A stretch of DNA of 64,000 nt from Euptelea pleiosperma (GCA_035048495.1 CM068540.1:4200829-4264828), one strand, 5' to 3'. Positions 1 through 12,857 are shown, counted from the first letter of the stretch. Numbers and translations are program-made. The notes: generated by a model from the sequence alone, not told the origin.

Positions 1-150
1 GAGAGAGGAGGAGACAAGAACCAAGGCTGGCGATTCTTTCTCGGCTCTTGAGAGTCGGTTGGGTCAAGATAGTGAGATTTGATCCTAAGAGTGCAAAAAG
101 ACAAGCATGCTTACAACTACTGAAGAGGAGCAGAAATGGCCTTGCAAGTT

Positions 151-168
151 GTGTGTGTGTGTGTGTGT

Positions 169-207
<39 letters not shown>
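151..207. repeat. (GT)n-(GA)n microsatellite
   Basis: About ten GT units are followed directly by about eighteen GA units. The matching place in copy B (12,851-12,893) has only GA, so the GT part is specific to this copy. On the minus strand it reads as a CT-rich tract of the kind common in plant 5' leaders. Confidence 0.9.
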
Positions 208-209
<2 letters not shown>

Positions 210-1299
210 CTGGTCCATGTATCTCTCTACGTAGATAAGGACTCAATGAACAACCGCCCATCTTCTTCCCTACATCTCTGGTGAACTGACAATGATGCAC
301 ACTGGCATTATCTGTCAGACTAATAATCTAATTAGTGGGTCACCTGTTGCATGAAACATAGTTACACTGACCAAATATTAATCGAGTCCATCCACACAGC
401 TAAACCCATTTTTTTTATAAGTACACAGCTACACCCATTTCTTACATTCAATTCTTACACGGGTGGTAGGGCGCACATATAGAACATGTTTGACAATCCA
501 ACTGCACTGAGTTGTCCATAGTATGGAGACTATCCTCACAACCAAAAATTCCATTTGGACCTTCTTATTCTCATAAAAATTTAATTTTTTTTAAAAAACA
601 AGACCATCCAATTATATAACATTACTTAAAGTCAACTTTTTTATATGGTTCAATCAAAATGGACTATTTTTTTATAATGATAATCATGCGAGGAAAACTT
701 AATGTATGGCTAGATTGTCCATGATTTCCATATGGGCCCACCATTTGGTGTAAGAAATGGGTGTAGCTCTAGACGAACTCATATTAATATCGCTGGTGGA
801 GAGGCACATGGACCAAATGCCCATGAAAATTGATTTTGGTGGGGATCCTTACCCCTACCCCAAAAAGGAAATGATGGTATATTGTAATATCTTCATCACT
901 AGCCCATAGCATTAATGTTCTTTGAGATTTGTGTGGTGTGATCTTGAGAACCATTAGCAGTTTCAGTCCGAAAGCAATAACAGGGACAATGATCAGTCGA
1001 TCACTATGTATGATACCAACTACCTAAAGAAAAGGAAACGATAGTTACATCCCGGTATATTTAGGTCCAAAAAATCATCTTGTAATACGACTATTAATGC
1101 ACCGAATCCCATCAGAATTCTACAGTAAAACATGCATGGACGAGAATATATTAGGGATTTAGGGGTGTCCTACTTGAACATCCGTGTGTTCCACTCCTCA
1201 CCTTGATTACAAATTTCTTTTTTTTTATGGGTTTTGCATACAAAGATTTTTTTTTTTTTTTGATGAACCTCTTACCTTGAGTCCAAGACCATTGGATGG

Positions 1300-2085
1300 T
1301 CATTGGAATTTATCTGACACGTGAAAAAGAGAACTGGAAATATAAATATCATTATCAGACTTAATTCCGTATAGACTCTCGATGGATGGTTAAAGCTAAT
1401 TATCATCCCTTGTGTAGGGCGTGCACTCAAGGATCATCCAATGGTGTAGTTAAAAAATAGATAGAATTATCTGAACATATAAGAGAGGACTAGAAATATA
1501 ACTATCATTATCAGTCTTAATTCTGTGTAGTTGTGGAGAGATCCATTGGGTGCGCACTTGGTATTGTACTCAAGGATCACCCATTGGTGTAGTAAAAAAA
1601 AAGAGAATTATCTGAACATATAAGAGAGGACTAGAAATATAACTATCATTATCAGTCGTAATTCTGTGTAGTTGTGGAGAGATCCATTGGGTGCGCACTT
1701 GGTATTGTACTCAAGGATCACCCATTGGTGTAGTAAAAAAAAAAAAGAGAATTATCTGAACATATAAGAGAGGACTAGAAATATAACTATCATTATCAGT
1801 CTTAATTCCGTGTAGTCTTGACTCTCGAGGGATGGTTAATGCTAATTATCAACCCTTGTAGAGAGATCATTGGGTGTGCACTCGGTATTGGACACAAGGA
1901 TCACTCAATGGTGTAGTAAAAAAAAAAGAATTATCTAAAAAAAGAGGACTAGAAATATAACTATCATTATAGTATTAATTCCGTGTAGTCTTGACTCTCG
2001 ACGGATGGTTAATGCTAATTATCAAGCCTTGTGGATAGATCCATTGGGTGTGCACTCGGTATTGCAGTCAAGGATCACCCAAGTG
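1300..2085. repeat. Decayed tandem repeat array, about 130-180 bp unit
   Basis: About five imperfect units. Each carries 'gaggactagaaatataacta', 'tcttaattccgtgtagtc', 'gatccattgggtgtgcactc' and 'caaggatcacccaatggtg', ending in an A-rich run. The same unit recurs about three times at 14,440-14,750 in copy B. No coding potential is seen. Confidence 0.8.
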
Positions 2086-2090
2086 TCACA

Positions 2091-2521
2091 CTAGAATCTG
2101 TATCGTGTCGAACTCCGACATGGGTACTTCGTCTGTTTAAAAGAATCCATGCAACAAAGGTAGCAGACAGAATGTACAGCTGGACCAAATTGGTCGGGCT
2201 AAGCTAGACCACGGTCGCACTCAAGCAATTTTCTATAAACAATGCACCTGAATTTTACTTGGGCCTTGGGTAAGCCGAGTTGAATCTAGCTGAACCTTTG
2301 ACTGCCGATTAATACCATCAAGTATGAAGTAAATTTGATTTTGGCCTCATTTATGCACCCTAAGATGCTTCCAGTGTCAGTTTACTTCATTATATTTTAG
2401 GATCGACAATTATGCCCTTACATAGCACACAACTCGCACAATATGCTAATGATATGAGAAAGGACCATTCTACCCTCACAACAACAATCACGTCACAAAT
2501 TAAATAAGCATAATTACTTAC
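2091..2521. other. No gene seen; sequence just past the last recognisable CIPK exon
   Basis: On the minus strand the last exon ends in a consensus donor (gtaagt) at 2,521, so intron sequence should start here. I looked for the next conserved CIPK block (the end of the kinase domain with the motif DEWFKK, then the NAF motif) and found none between here and position 1. If the gene is broken, the junction with copy A lies at about 2,090. Confidence 0.5.
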
Positions 2522-5500
2522 AGTCATAGGGCTGGGATCCAAGATTCGAGTGATCAATCTCATAGCGCCTAAAGAGAGCCAAGGTGGACAGTTAAATTCA
2601 GCAACCGAGATCTGCATGTAGAGAGGAGCATCTAATAAACAGAAGTGGGAGTGGAATAAGAAATGGGTACTCTACAATTGGTAAAATGCTCACTTTTTTA
2701 TACAGGGTCATAAGATTAGAATCATCAAAAGGCAAGTAACCTGCAAGCAATACAAATAGGATGACCCCACATGACCACAAGTCTGCAGTTGTCCCGTCAT
2801 ATCCTCTATCATTAAGGACCTGGGCAGTCAAAGGAAACAAATTACTTTAGGGGCTTTATATAAATGGGAAACAAAGGAATCCATGACGACAATATATCTA
2901 ACAGCCATCAGAACCTCTGGAGCAACATAGTTCGGGGTTCCACAAGTAGTGTGAAGCAGGCCATCATCCTGCCAGAAACACCATTGACAGTCAGAATTAA
3001 CTCGTGCTTGTTAAGGCACATCTTAACAGAAATTAAAGTACAATGATTAATGGACCAAAGTTCATGATACAGAAAACCAATATTGTTCATCCGGATTTTA
3101 CAATTGTTACAATCCTGCATTTGTGTAGAAATTAATACATATGGATCAGGTTATTTCGACACCATTTGACATGCCTTTCTGGGGCCCACATGGGGATGAG
3201 TTAAGGGATGATTTTTGGTGAGGACAATCTCCGCATAGAGATCATCCTCACAAAAAATCAGCCCATTTGCAATGTCTTAACCTATCAAATGTGGACTTAA
3301 AAAGTTAATAGTGAAGTGAACATTCCAGAATTCTTCAACTATAATCCACTTTTCATAGGGTCAGAATGAGCTCATTTTTTGTGAGAATGATCTCCATAGA
3401 GAAGATCATCCTCACCGAAAATCAACCTTTAACTCATCTCCATGTGGGCCCTACAAAGGCATGTCATATTAGGTGGCACGCCTTATCTTGACATGCCTAT
3501 GTGGGGCCCACATGGAAATGTTTCAAGGCCTGATTTTCGGTGAGCATGATTTCCTACCCAGCGTTAAGTCCACACCGTACTATGGTACTACATGAAAATC
3601 CACACCTTACTATGGTACATGAAAATCCACACCTTACTATGGTACATGAAAATCCACACCGTACTATGATACATGAACAAAAACAATAATACTTATATGT
3701 GATTTGATTTAAGTCTAATTAATTGATCAAACGAATAATTGAAGTTAATCTGAAAAGGTTTTCAACAGTCATTTAAGTTCGGGATTTTAAATATGGACAT
3801 TTGGATTTAATTTTTTGTGTCCAATGGGATTAAATCCAAAAAACCTAAATCTTGTCGATTTTTGTGTGGTATGGACATTGGAGATCATTGGGCATTGAAA
3901 TGTGTCATGCAGTGATAGGTGGGCCATTTTGGGTATTCATAACATAAGGGAAATTCATCTTTTCAAATAACCGATAACGGGCACGTGATAAAAGTCACAT
4001 TCCAACATAGAGATTTGATTAAGGGAAGTATTCCTGAAGTTTGTAAGTACTGGGGGCAGGGGGGTTCAGGGGGTATTACAAACATGTACTTTTTTCTCCA
4101 ACTAAGAAAGGTAGGTCCTGTTTATTGTAATTTTTATAATACTGCGGTCTTTAATTCGAACCTCCAAAAATTGTAGTAATTCGGCAGAATTATTGTAATT
4201 TTTAAAACCATGCTTGTATTGCATGTCATCAACTATAAGTCAGAGAAGATCAGGTCAACACGTGGAAAGACATTAAACCATGGTTCAAAGTTTCGGCCGA
4301 AACGTTTCGTTCCAGTTGGTTTTGTCCGAAACTGAACGATACTTCATCTTATGTGTAAATTAGCTCTAGCATTTCGTTTCGGTTTCACGAAGTTTCGTCC
4401 GAAACCAAACGATACTTCCGATATGTTTCAGTACCGCCCATGAACGATACCGTGTACTTTGAACCATGCATTAAACAGTGACAAAGCTCAGAAAGAACTT
4501 ATCACGTAGAAGCATAAAAATGAAATACAGAAAGGGCATCACACATTCTACAATTACAGATTTCTAATTACCCTGCATTGTTGGGAGAGTGCACTTAATC
4601 CAAAATCAGAAACTTTGAGGTTTCCATATGCATCCAATAGTAAATTTTCTGGCTGCAACACATGCAAAAAAGAGAAAAGTAAATGAAGCTTTGTTTTCTG
4701 CCAAAACAACTGGAATATCGGTACAAAAATCCAATAGATTGTGCAAGACATGATTTACCTTTAAGTCTCTGTGGTAAACACCCCTGCTATGGCAATAATC
4801 AACAGCATTAATAAGTTGCTGGAAATACCTCCGTGCCTCATCCTCCCTCATCCTGCCATGGTTGACCTTCACAACCAAACAATACCCACAGGCTGATGTA
4901 TACAGTAGAAGCAGTGTGACATCACATAAAGCTAAATAAAACCATCCCAAATCACTACAAATCATTTCTTAGAACACTTCCAGACCGCGTTGACATAAAA
5001 AGCAAAAAGTGAACTTACGTTTCATGGACTAAGTTACAGTGTTGGAACCAGCAAGGTAATTAATTTGGTATCTCACATGGTAGCTTTTAGTTTTAAGGAA
5101 GGATTGAACTCATGACCTAGCTGTGAATTCTTGGATGTAACTTCCAGCTCCAGGACATGAGACTTGATGGCCGATGACCATACTTACTCACATTGTTTCA
5201 AAGCAAACATGGATACAAATAGGATGAGCACAAAAGTCACAACTTACAATTTTGTCAAAGAGCTCTCCCCCAGTAACAAACTCCAGAACAATAAAAATCT
5301 TTGTTTTGCTCCCCATTACCTGTACACAGACAGATTTCAAAAAGAAGGCAAAACAACCAATAAAACAGGTAAAATTCCTTTATTTCCTAAAATCCAAGAC
5401 ATGGATAGAGACATGGGTTATCACTGTTTAGTCATTGGAACATGCCAAAATCAATGTAGCTTGAAATATTTGGAAATGCTTCACAATATACCATTTTATC

Positions 5501-8500
5501 TATTCTAGTTTACAAAACAAGTAAGAAACTTATTGGGAGTTGAGAAAATAACTAATGCAGCAGTAAACAAAAACATTGTGCCCTGCAAGTATGCATGCAG
5601 TGTCCGTCTAGGTAGGCAATGCATACAGAAGCATCCAGTTATCCTAGTTCCTAAGGATTTAAAATATAGAAATGTGGAACACAACCTGATTGGTTCTGCC
5701 ATACAGGGTCAGAGAGATGGAATCACAACCCATGTCTTGGTACAGCTTAATCCAAGAAACTGAATTTTTATTTCTATTGCATCAAAAATAAAATAGAAAA
5801 AAAAATGGTGCTAAAAATTCAAAGATAGGGCATGTGCCTTTTTTACATTTCTGGATCCTAGAAAGTGACAGATATGGAAACCTTATTCAGGCTAACCTCT
5901 TTTCAGGATTTTAAATTTGCAAAGGCAATCTCCGGGCAAACCTTTTTTCCTTACTCCATGTCCAATTTTACTTTTATTATAGAACATGAAATCCCCACTG
6001 GGTTCCCTGAAGAGCTGAAGGCAATTTGAATTCTCAAAAATATTGGTTGGGTACTAAATATAATGGACATGATTGATGCCTGATTGCAAGAACAACAAAG
6101 TATTCCCAAATGGCAATTGTCGGTAAGCCAATGGTGTGAAATGTGTCAAACCATGCCAAAAAAGACCAACTCCAAGGTCTTAACTAATTAGCAGAAATGG
6201 AAAGAGTAGAAAAAGAAAAAATGTGAAAAAGGAAATGATAAATGAATAGACATAGAGAGGAAGGGACTTACCTAGGAGCAAAACGAAATGATATAAGCAT
6301 CAAGTGCATGTTGGATTGGAGCACTACCTTTAGAATGCCCTAACATTCTGTTAATACAAATATTTTCCATATTATCTTTGTGGTTCCAGTTTTGCTATAT
6401 TAACAGAAGATCTTGCACTTTTTCTTAAAATCAAATCATAACTTTCTTTTTTCCTTTGATAAATTATAACTCCAAATTATTCACTCATAATTCATTAATG
6501 CCCTGGATTCCTTTTTTTTTTTGATAAGTCATGCCCTGGATTCTTACTATTATCTTCTTTCCTTTTTTTGGGTAATTAATTGGGTTAGGTGGACCAACGA
6601 CTTCAGCACTAGTAAGCTCTCATATGAGGGATGTCTAATAGCAATCAACCAAGGAGGGCATATCAAATGTACACCCTCATCTAGTTTGCAAATCAAAACA
6701 CTGATATTGCACAATGATAAAACTGCAATCACAAGTAAGAATACAACCGCGTCATCATCGTCATTCATCAACTGAAATTTTGAAAAGGAAATTTTGTTGT
6801 GGATTTGAAGGGGGTTACCATGTTGCTTAACTAAACAGAATCCATTACAAAACCTATAATCACCAAAAACAGAGAACATCTAGAGTTGAAAACAAAAATT
6901 AAAAGCTCAGGAAAAGAAAACTACCTCATACAGGCTGACAACATTTGGATGCTTTATTAACTTCATTGTCGCTACTTCCCGTTTTATCTGCACAAATATA
7001 TCAAAATCATCTCAGAAATATGATAAAATCATGAAAGTAATTCTTTTGAGAGTGGTCAAAACTAAATTATACAAGATGCATTGAAACCATGCAAGCAAGT
7101 CAACCAAAAGATTCCATAAGATAATGCAAGAATTCAAGAGATTTATTTCAGAGTTGACACATCCACTGCATGTTGTTAGAGGATGTTTGTTCCCGCGCAC
7201 GTGTTGTGTTGGCCCGACGTACCGTTGGTATACATAGTTGTTTCGCCTTTCCCCAACAGGTCGATCTTTTGGGGTAAATGGTTGTTTAATATGGTATCAA
7301 CGCCTTAAGGCCTGGGAGGCAGTGAGTTCAAGTCCCCAGCGGAGTATATTCCTGCCGAGGGGGCGTGTTAGCGGATGGTGTGTTCCCGCACACGTGTTAT
7401 ATTGACCCGACGACCCATTGGTATAAATAGTTGTTCCGCCTTCCCCCGACAGGTCGATCTTTTGGGGTAAATGGTTATTTAATACGGTATCAGAGCCTTA
7501 TGGCCTGGGAGGTCGCGGGTTCAAGTCTCCAGCGGAGTGTATTCCCACTGAGGGGGAGTGTTAGCGGATGATTTGTTCCCGCGCACGTGTTGTGTTGGCC
7601 CGACGATCCGTTGGTATACATAGTTGTTTCGCCTTTCCCCAACAGGTCGATCTTTTGGGGTAAATGGTTGTTTAACACATGTAACTACATACAACATTCA
7701 AGGGTTATCAGATAGAAACATGGTTTTAAGTATTAGTCTCGGGACCTGGTTCGTCTTGGCCAAGACCGAGTTGACTTGGGCGAGTCAACTTGGTCTCGGG
7801 ACTGTCTCGGCCTAGACAATGAGAAAAAGAAGAAGAAGAAAGCTGTCTCAGGTGAGTCAACATGCATGTATCGTGACTCAGTCTCGGCCGAGACTTAAAA
7901 CCACGGATAGATATGAAGTGTGTTATCTTGAGGCCTACGGTTCAATCCTTGTTTACCCATGATAATGAATAAATGATACTGGAATATCTCACAAGAGAGA
8001 TCAATCGGTAATTTAATGATAGAAATCCATGATATACACATGACAAAGTTTACCTCTGTAAAGATCTTAGAGAGAGAGTGCCTCATGGGGAAAAGAGTTG
8101 TTTCATTAAACTTAACAGATACATTCCCCCAAAACGTCTGGAAGGCTTGGAAGGGAAAAACTTGTTCAGGGCCTCCACTACAGTGGGGACCAAAATTGTT
8201 GAGTTTATTAGGTATAGATCAGATTGGATGTATTTACAATGTCAATCATTTAGAATTAAGCCAGTTCAATTACCAATCCACATATGTTTTTGACATACAT
8301 CCATTGCTATAAAAGGTATGCAATTATTGCCACAAAAAACTGCCTTCCCTAGAAATCAAAATTACAAAGCTCGTCAATACAATTTATGAATTTTGATAAC
8401 CCTAGCCACTTAACTGGCAAGGTGAACGGTCCAATTAAACCAGCATGAACACATGACGATACCTTGCACCATAGAGATTATGGTGCCTATACTGATATAG

Positions 8501-10465
8501 AACAAGGAGTTCTAAATAATTAAAAGCAGCAACATGAATTTCACTCTCTAATATCTCAAAAACCAACCCTCTGAAACAAAATAATCAACTCAACTCAACT
8601 CACAAAATTCGATTACATCACTTCTCTATTTTTAGAGTTCTAATCCAACCTAGTATAATCCACAAAACAAAATAAATTGCTTTCTAATATCCTAAGGAAA
8701 TTAAAATCGAACCACGAAACAAAGAATTAAATCCTAAACTAAATCAAACACTTTAGAAGTTCATCTCCATCTTGTTCTAGAATCTCCTACTTTTCTTCTT
8801 GGATCCAAATTCAACCTCTGGGTAGAGGCTGATAAAGCAATGGATGGTCATTTGACATTGATCAGATGCTCCTGCATCATACACCCCATCCCACACGCGT
8901 GGTCCAATTGACTCGTAAAATTGTATCACCCACCTCTTGGATGGGCCATAGTCCAAAACAATTCTTCAAGCCTAACCACCTCTATGGACTTCTTCTCTAA
9001 ACCATTAACCTTATTATCTTTTGACATCCAAATTTTATCTGTAAATCAACTGCCAAAAACCCCCCATCAGTATGATTTTCAGCTATGATGCCTGGATACG
9101 CATACGGACACTGATACGGGAAGCGGGGAGACGACTCGACATTTTCCAAAATCAGGGACACGGATACGGATATGAGTATCCTACCCATTTCCTAAGAATT
9201 TTGGCATAGGTACTTCTACATAAGATGTTATAAAGTGTACACATATAAATACACAATCTTGAGTGTGTAAACATGTAATAAAAAAGTATATGATAATCAA
9301 ATAAGTGCTACAAATGGTTTATTTTATATTACTTATAAAATTAATATAGTTGGACTATTGATTTAAACTAATGTTAATATTAATGTTCCATTTTTTTAAT
9401 AAATAAATACATGAAGTATCCTGCTCGTATCCTACCCGTATCCGTGTCGTATCCTGTGGATATTGGTACTCTGGGCATATACAGGTATCCGGGTATCATA
9501 GATTTTCAGGCTATGCTCTATCGAAGAGGTAGCAAACCAATTGACCAGTTCAGATCCATGAATCGGAGACCATGTGCACAGCATATGATGTAGGCGCCAT
9601 CATATATTATCCAAAAGAATAAATTAAAGTGAAAAGTTAATTAAAAGAAGAAGAAAATGAAAAGAAAACAATACACTTAATATTTTCTTTATTAATATAA
9701 CTTCATGTTACTAATAGAAAAAGAATAATGTTAATGAATAATTCAATATTTTGGAAAAAACAAAATCAAATAAACATATCTATAAACTGTTTGAACTCTT
9801 TGCTAGCATTTGACATGCCTCCAAGAATTTTAACAAACATCAAATAGGGTTTTAGAGAGGGATGACATTTTATTTTTTTCCTGGCCAGGTTTACAATTTT
9901 AAATTGGCTTCTAGCTGACATTAAAAAGAAAACCCAGCAATAAAAAGGAAATCCGCAATAAAAATAGGCAATTGAGTATAAAAAAAAAATATAATTTAAC
10001 AAACAACTTTAACTACAGACTGAGCTACTTATCTCCTCACACCAATGAAAGTAAAAATAATTTAATATGAATCCGTTAAAACAGTTCAAGTGAAAAATAT
10101 ATCATATGTTGTTACAAACTGAGTGGTTCCACAAGAGGTAAGATCAAGCTTCCAAATTGCGGACACACTAAGTAGAAGAATTCTACAACCCAATTAAATC
10201 AAATTCAAAATTGAAAGAAAATAAATGTGATGAAATAGTCGGAGAAGCAAAGAAATAGAAAGATTTGATAGCAATATAATGATCCAAAAGAAACCTGTTC
10301 AGCCATCTTGTGCTTGAGAACCTTCTCTTTGTCAAGGATCTTGAGAGCCACAGGTTCCCCAGTCTCAGAATTCCTTGCAAACTTCACCTTTGCAAATGTC
10401 CCCTCCCCAATTGTCCTCCCCACCTCATATTTGCCCACTAGACGCTTGACTTTAGAAGCATTCAT
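2522..10465 (-). CDS. CIPK: CBL-interacting protein kinase, CIPK3/9/23/26 type, 5' eight exons only (partial or truncated)
   Basis: CIPKs are plant Ser/Thr kinases (SnRK3) switched on by calcium-loaded CBL sensors; this clade acts in ion transport and stress signalling. Coding exons: 10295-10465, 6925-6987, 5248-5319, 4759-4866, 4572-4652, 2915-2968, 2694-2819, 2522-2611. All are bounded by GT/AG and join in phase to 255 codons with no stop. Visible motifs are the P-loop [11 protein letters not shown] (about residues 20-30), the ATP-binding lysine in VALKILDK (about 42), HRDLKPEN (Asp about 136), DFG (Asp about 154), [10 protein letters not shown] (174-183), DLWSCGV and FNCPPWLS. Family members are about 440 residues. 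The end of the C-lobe, the NAF/FISL CBL-binding motif and the phosphatase-interaction motif are not in the window. The start was chosen because [20 protein letters not shown] matches family N-termini. Retaining the last intron would add about 45 unrelated residues before a stop at 2,390. The family is certain; completeness is not. Confidence 0.9.
3163..3470. mobile_element. Fold-back MITE in CIPK intron
   Basis: Ends are inverted copies of about 60-90 bp: 'gacatgcctttctggggccc' at 3,169 and its near-complement around 3,440-3,460, each followed inward by 'gatgagttaa' and a 'ggtgagga' block. A further partial copy of one arm follows at 3,490-3,560. No ORF. Confidence 0.7.
3571..3672. repeat. 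Minisatellite, about 27 bp unit, four copies
   Basis: Four near-identical units containing 'tccacaccttactatggta' and 'catgaaaa' follow head to tail in the intron between CIPK exons 5 and 6. Confidence 0.85.
4279..4468. mobile_element. 190 bp hAT-like MITE with perfect 8 bp target duplication
   Basis: Terminal inverted repeats are 'catggttcaaagt' and 'actttgaaccatg'. The element is flanked on both sides by 'cattaaac' (4,271-4,278 and 4,469-4,476), the 8 bp duplication typical of hAT transposition. The interior carries several 'gtttcg' and 'ccgaaac' motifs in both orientations. It lies in the CIPK intron between exons 4/5 and 6. A relative with the same end sequence is at about 42,950-43,086. 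Confidence 0.85.
7174..7677 (+). mobile_element. Tandem TRIM/SMART retroelement: three LTRs, two internal segments
   Basis: LTRs of about 116 bp start 'tgttag' and recur three times (from about 7,174, 7,368 and 7,560). Between them lie two internal segments of about 76-80 bp, each with a primer-binding-like 'ggtatcagagcc' or decayed 'ggtatcaacgcc' after the LTR and a purine tract 'gagggggag' or similar before the next LTR. The whole unit ends in 'aaca' and is flanked by a perfect 5 bp duplication 'catgt' (7,169-7,173 and 7,678-7,682), so all three LTRs entered as one insertion or grew by unequal exchange within it. It is non-coding and antisense to CIPK, in intron 1. Confidence 0.88.
7719..7905. 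mobile_element. 187 bp hAT-like MITE
   Basis: Ends are 'catggttttaagt' and 'acttaaaaccacg'. Flanks are 'gatagaaa' (7,711-7,718) and 'gatagata' (7,906-7,913), seven of eight matching. The inside repeats 'tctcgg' and 'gactcgg'-like motifs. Its ends resemble those of the elements at 4,279 and 17,020, so the three look like one superfamily with unrelated interiors. It sits 37 bp from the TRIM in CIPK intron 1. Confidence 0.75.
9080..9505. mobile_element. Fold-back element rich in 'ggatacg' motifs
   Basis: The left end 'gctatgatgcctggatac' (9,082) and right end 'gtatccgggtatcatag' (about 9,485) are near-complementary, and 'gatacgg' or its complement occurs many times inside both arms. The centre is AT-rich. 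No target duplication was identified, so the exact ends are approximate. Confidence 0.6.
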
Positions 10466-12689
10466 TCTTGTATTGTAGACTTATAGAAAATTAGAGAAAC
10501 TTTAATTGGCAGTTCTACAAGCTTCTATTATACACTTTTCCCTGAAAAAAACACAATCCAAGAACTAAAATCAGGGCAATGAAAGTTTTACCAAACGCTA
10601 ACAGGTATAAACTTGAGCATGAATTTCAATAAACAAACAATAGTAATTGAACTATCTGGTTAAATGTTATGGCCAAGCAATGAAAAATGTAGAAGAAACT
10701 TAAAATGTATTAAACCATTGGATCCTAATAAGTTTCTTCCTAAATTAAAGAAACATTAGCACTTAGAACTATTACACCCACTCCATACAAGTTTTACCAA
10801 AATCCAAGCATTTATACCTTTAAGAAATGATCAGCACAATTAAGAAAACCCAATTATACCAAATTCATAAACACAATGGAAAAGCCTAATCTGAGGCCGA
10901 ACTCTGAGTTGCTATGATGGCCTTCAAAGACTGCCAGCCAGCCAGCAACACAGAGAGAGAGTAAACCCAAAAATGAACTTTCAGTAGAATAATGCTTGAA
11001 ATAATAGAAAAAGTAGATTAAAATGAAATGAAAGACAGCAAGAGCTTCCCAAAACCTTACAGGCTTATATTTAAAGTTTTCAGTCTTTATAGAATTCTTC
11101 ATTATATCAAGAAATCAAGACTCTGAAATAGTTCAAGTTTCACTCAAAAGTGTACGTCACAAAGAAATAAAAAACTCACCGAGAACAAAAACAAGCTTCT
11201 GTTTTAATACTAGACCCAGCTCAATATCTCAATGCTTGTCAACAGTCCAAACAAACTCCAACCATTAAAGTTTAGACCAGCAATCCTGGGTCAGAAACCC
11301 GACTCTTCAATCTTAATATACTTTCTCTTCTCCTAATTCTAAATTTTGTTATCGATCAAATAAAGAACAGGGAAGCCTACACATAAAACACAAGAATTCT
11401 TGCTGGGCCCATTTTTAACAAGCAGAGGACCAAGAGTCCAAAATATACAAAACTCAAAGCCTAAAAACACACACCCCTAGATTAAAACTTCTGATCACCA
11501 CAAGAAACAGACCGGGGTCACAACAGTATGAAAAAATAAACCCACCAACCTTGCTTAAAATTCCAACAATTAAAGAAATAAAGAAAGAAAGGACCCAACA
11601 GTTTCAGATTCAAACCCAAAAAGCCCACCATAAAGGACTAAACTACAAAACCTCAGCTCCGGAATTAGATCCAAAATTCATAATCAATACCCTGTTAGGA
11701 TCCTAAAGGTTAAGACTTAAAACTTTCGGCACCTCTATCACCTAGGTGCTTCTGGTGTGTTGGTTTGGGTCTTAAAAACCCACCAACTTCAAAAATCCAA
11801 GTTTCAAGCAAACATCCTATTGTTTTCAAAAAAGAATACAGAGTGAAAGGGGAAAACAGATTAAGCACTAAACGCTCAAGAGAGCATCAGAGCAAATACC
11901 TAATAAGAAACTTCAAAATCCAAATCACAAGAATATTCAGATTTCAGAGATAGAAACAGATCAATTCATCCCAACAACTAAAATTCGAAACCGGGAGAGC
12001 TCAGCTCCCACTCCCTCCAAAAAATCCAGATTAAAATATTTATAAGAAACAAGGAAAGAATTAATACAGCAGCTAGTTAAATTTGCAGCTCGAACCACAT
12101 ATATCAGGAAACAAAAAATTCAAGAACACAAATGACCTTCAAATTCAAAAGCAAGCAAAACCCAACTCCAAAATAACTTTCCTAGGACAACCCAGATCAG
12201 GAATAAAGATTTTAACGCCAAGAAACAGCAAAATTAGAAACCCAATTAAGGAAAAAGAAGAAATAAACAAAGAAAATACAGAGCTTAATCTCTATTATTC
12301 AGATTAACTAAGGCACTTCGCTGAAAACCAACCAAAACCCACTTCAGAAATGACTTCTCAAACAAACCCAGATAAAGAATCCAAGATTTTAAACCCAAGA
12401 AAAAACAAAAATCAAATATAAAACCCAATTGGGGGAAAAAGAAAAAACAATATAAAACAAACCAGAGCTTAATTTCTATAATTCAGATAAAGCAAGACAC
12501 CAAGCTCGAAACCAACCACAACCCACTTGAGAAATCCCTCCCGCCAGAAAACCCAGATTACAAAAATCTTACCTTTCAAACCTCACAATCCAGGAATAAA
12601 AAATGATAAAAAGGAAAGAAAATAACAATCTTCTTGAAAAAATAAAAATAAATAAAAGACACCACCACCTTATATATGTGTGTCCACGA
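10466..12689 (-). other. CIPK leader and upstream region, no other gene
   Basis: This is the sequence upstream of the CIPK start codon on the minus strand. It is A-rich on the plus strand (CT/T-rich in the sense of CIPK), has no convincing ORF, and joins the GA/CT microsatellite leader block of copy B at 12,690. A leader intron is likely, but I could not fix its ends. Confidence 0.45.
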
Positions 12690-12850
12690 GAGAGAGAGAT
12701 TAAGGAGGTGATAGAAGCAAGGCTGGCGATTCTTTCTCGGCTCTTCAAAGCCGGTTGGGTCAAGATAGTAAGATTTGATCCTGAGAGTGCAAAAAGACAA
12801 GAACGCCTACTACAACTACTGAAGAGGAGCAGAAATGGCCTTGCGAGTTG

Positions 12851-12857
12851 TGAGAGA

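Larger units (their letters stand above)
1..2090. repeat. Direct repeat copy A (CIPK leader-like region)
   Basis: This stretch is collinear with 12,690-14,750 (copy B). Shared landmarks in the same order are the leader-like block with a GA microsatellite (1-210), the block around 'gtgggtcacctgttgcatg' (336), the block 'ccatttggaccttcttatt' (552), the block 'aaaaaggaaatgatggta' (864) and the decayed tandem repeats at the end. Many substitutions and indels separate the copies, so this is not a simple assembly echo. Copy B sits directly upstream of the CIPK start codon (minus strand), so copy A should be the leader of a second CIPK-like copy beyond the left edge. That last step is inference. Confidence 0.85.

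Noticed and set aside
85..300. Minus-strand ORF rich in Ser-Leu and Thr-His
   Set aside because: It is translated GA/GT microsatellite; the sibling ORFs at 12,569-13,067 arise the same way.
1300..2085. Spaced direct repeats resembling a CRISPR array
   Set aside because: The units are degenerate, contiguous and in a plant nuclear gene region, with no uniform spacers.
7490..7540. tRNA-like motif 'gcgggttcaagtctcc'
   Set aside because: It looks like a T-loop, but no cloverleaf forms around it and it is the internal segment of the TRIM element, repeated at 7,300 and 14,250.
8016..8312. Overlapping plus-strand ORFs in CIPK intron 1
   Set aside because: The two frames give unrelated proteins of similar length, no motifs or splice borders were recognised, and the stretch lies inside a CIPK intron.
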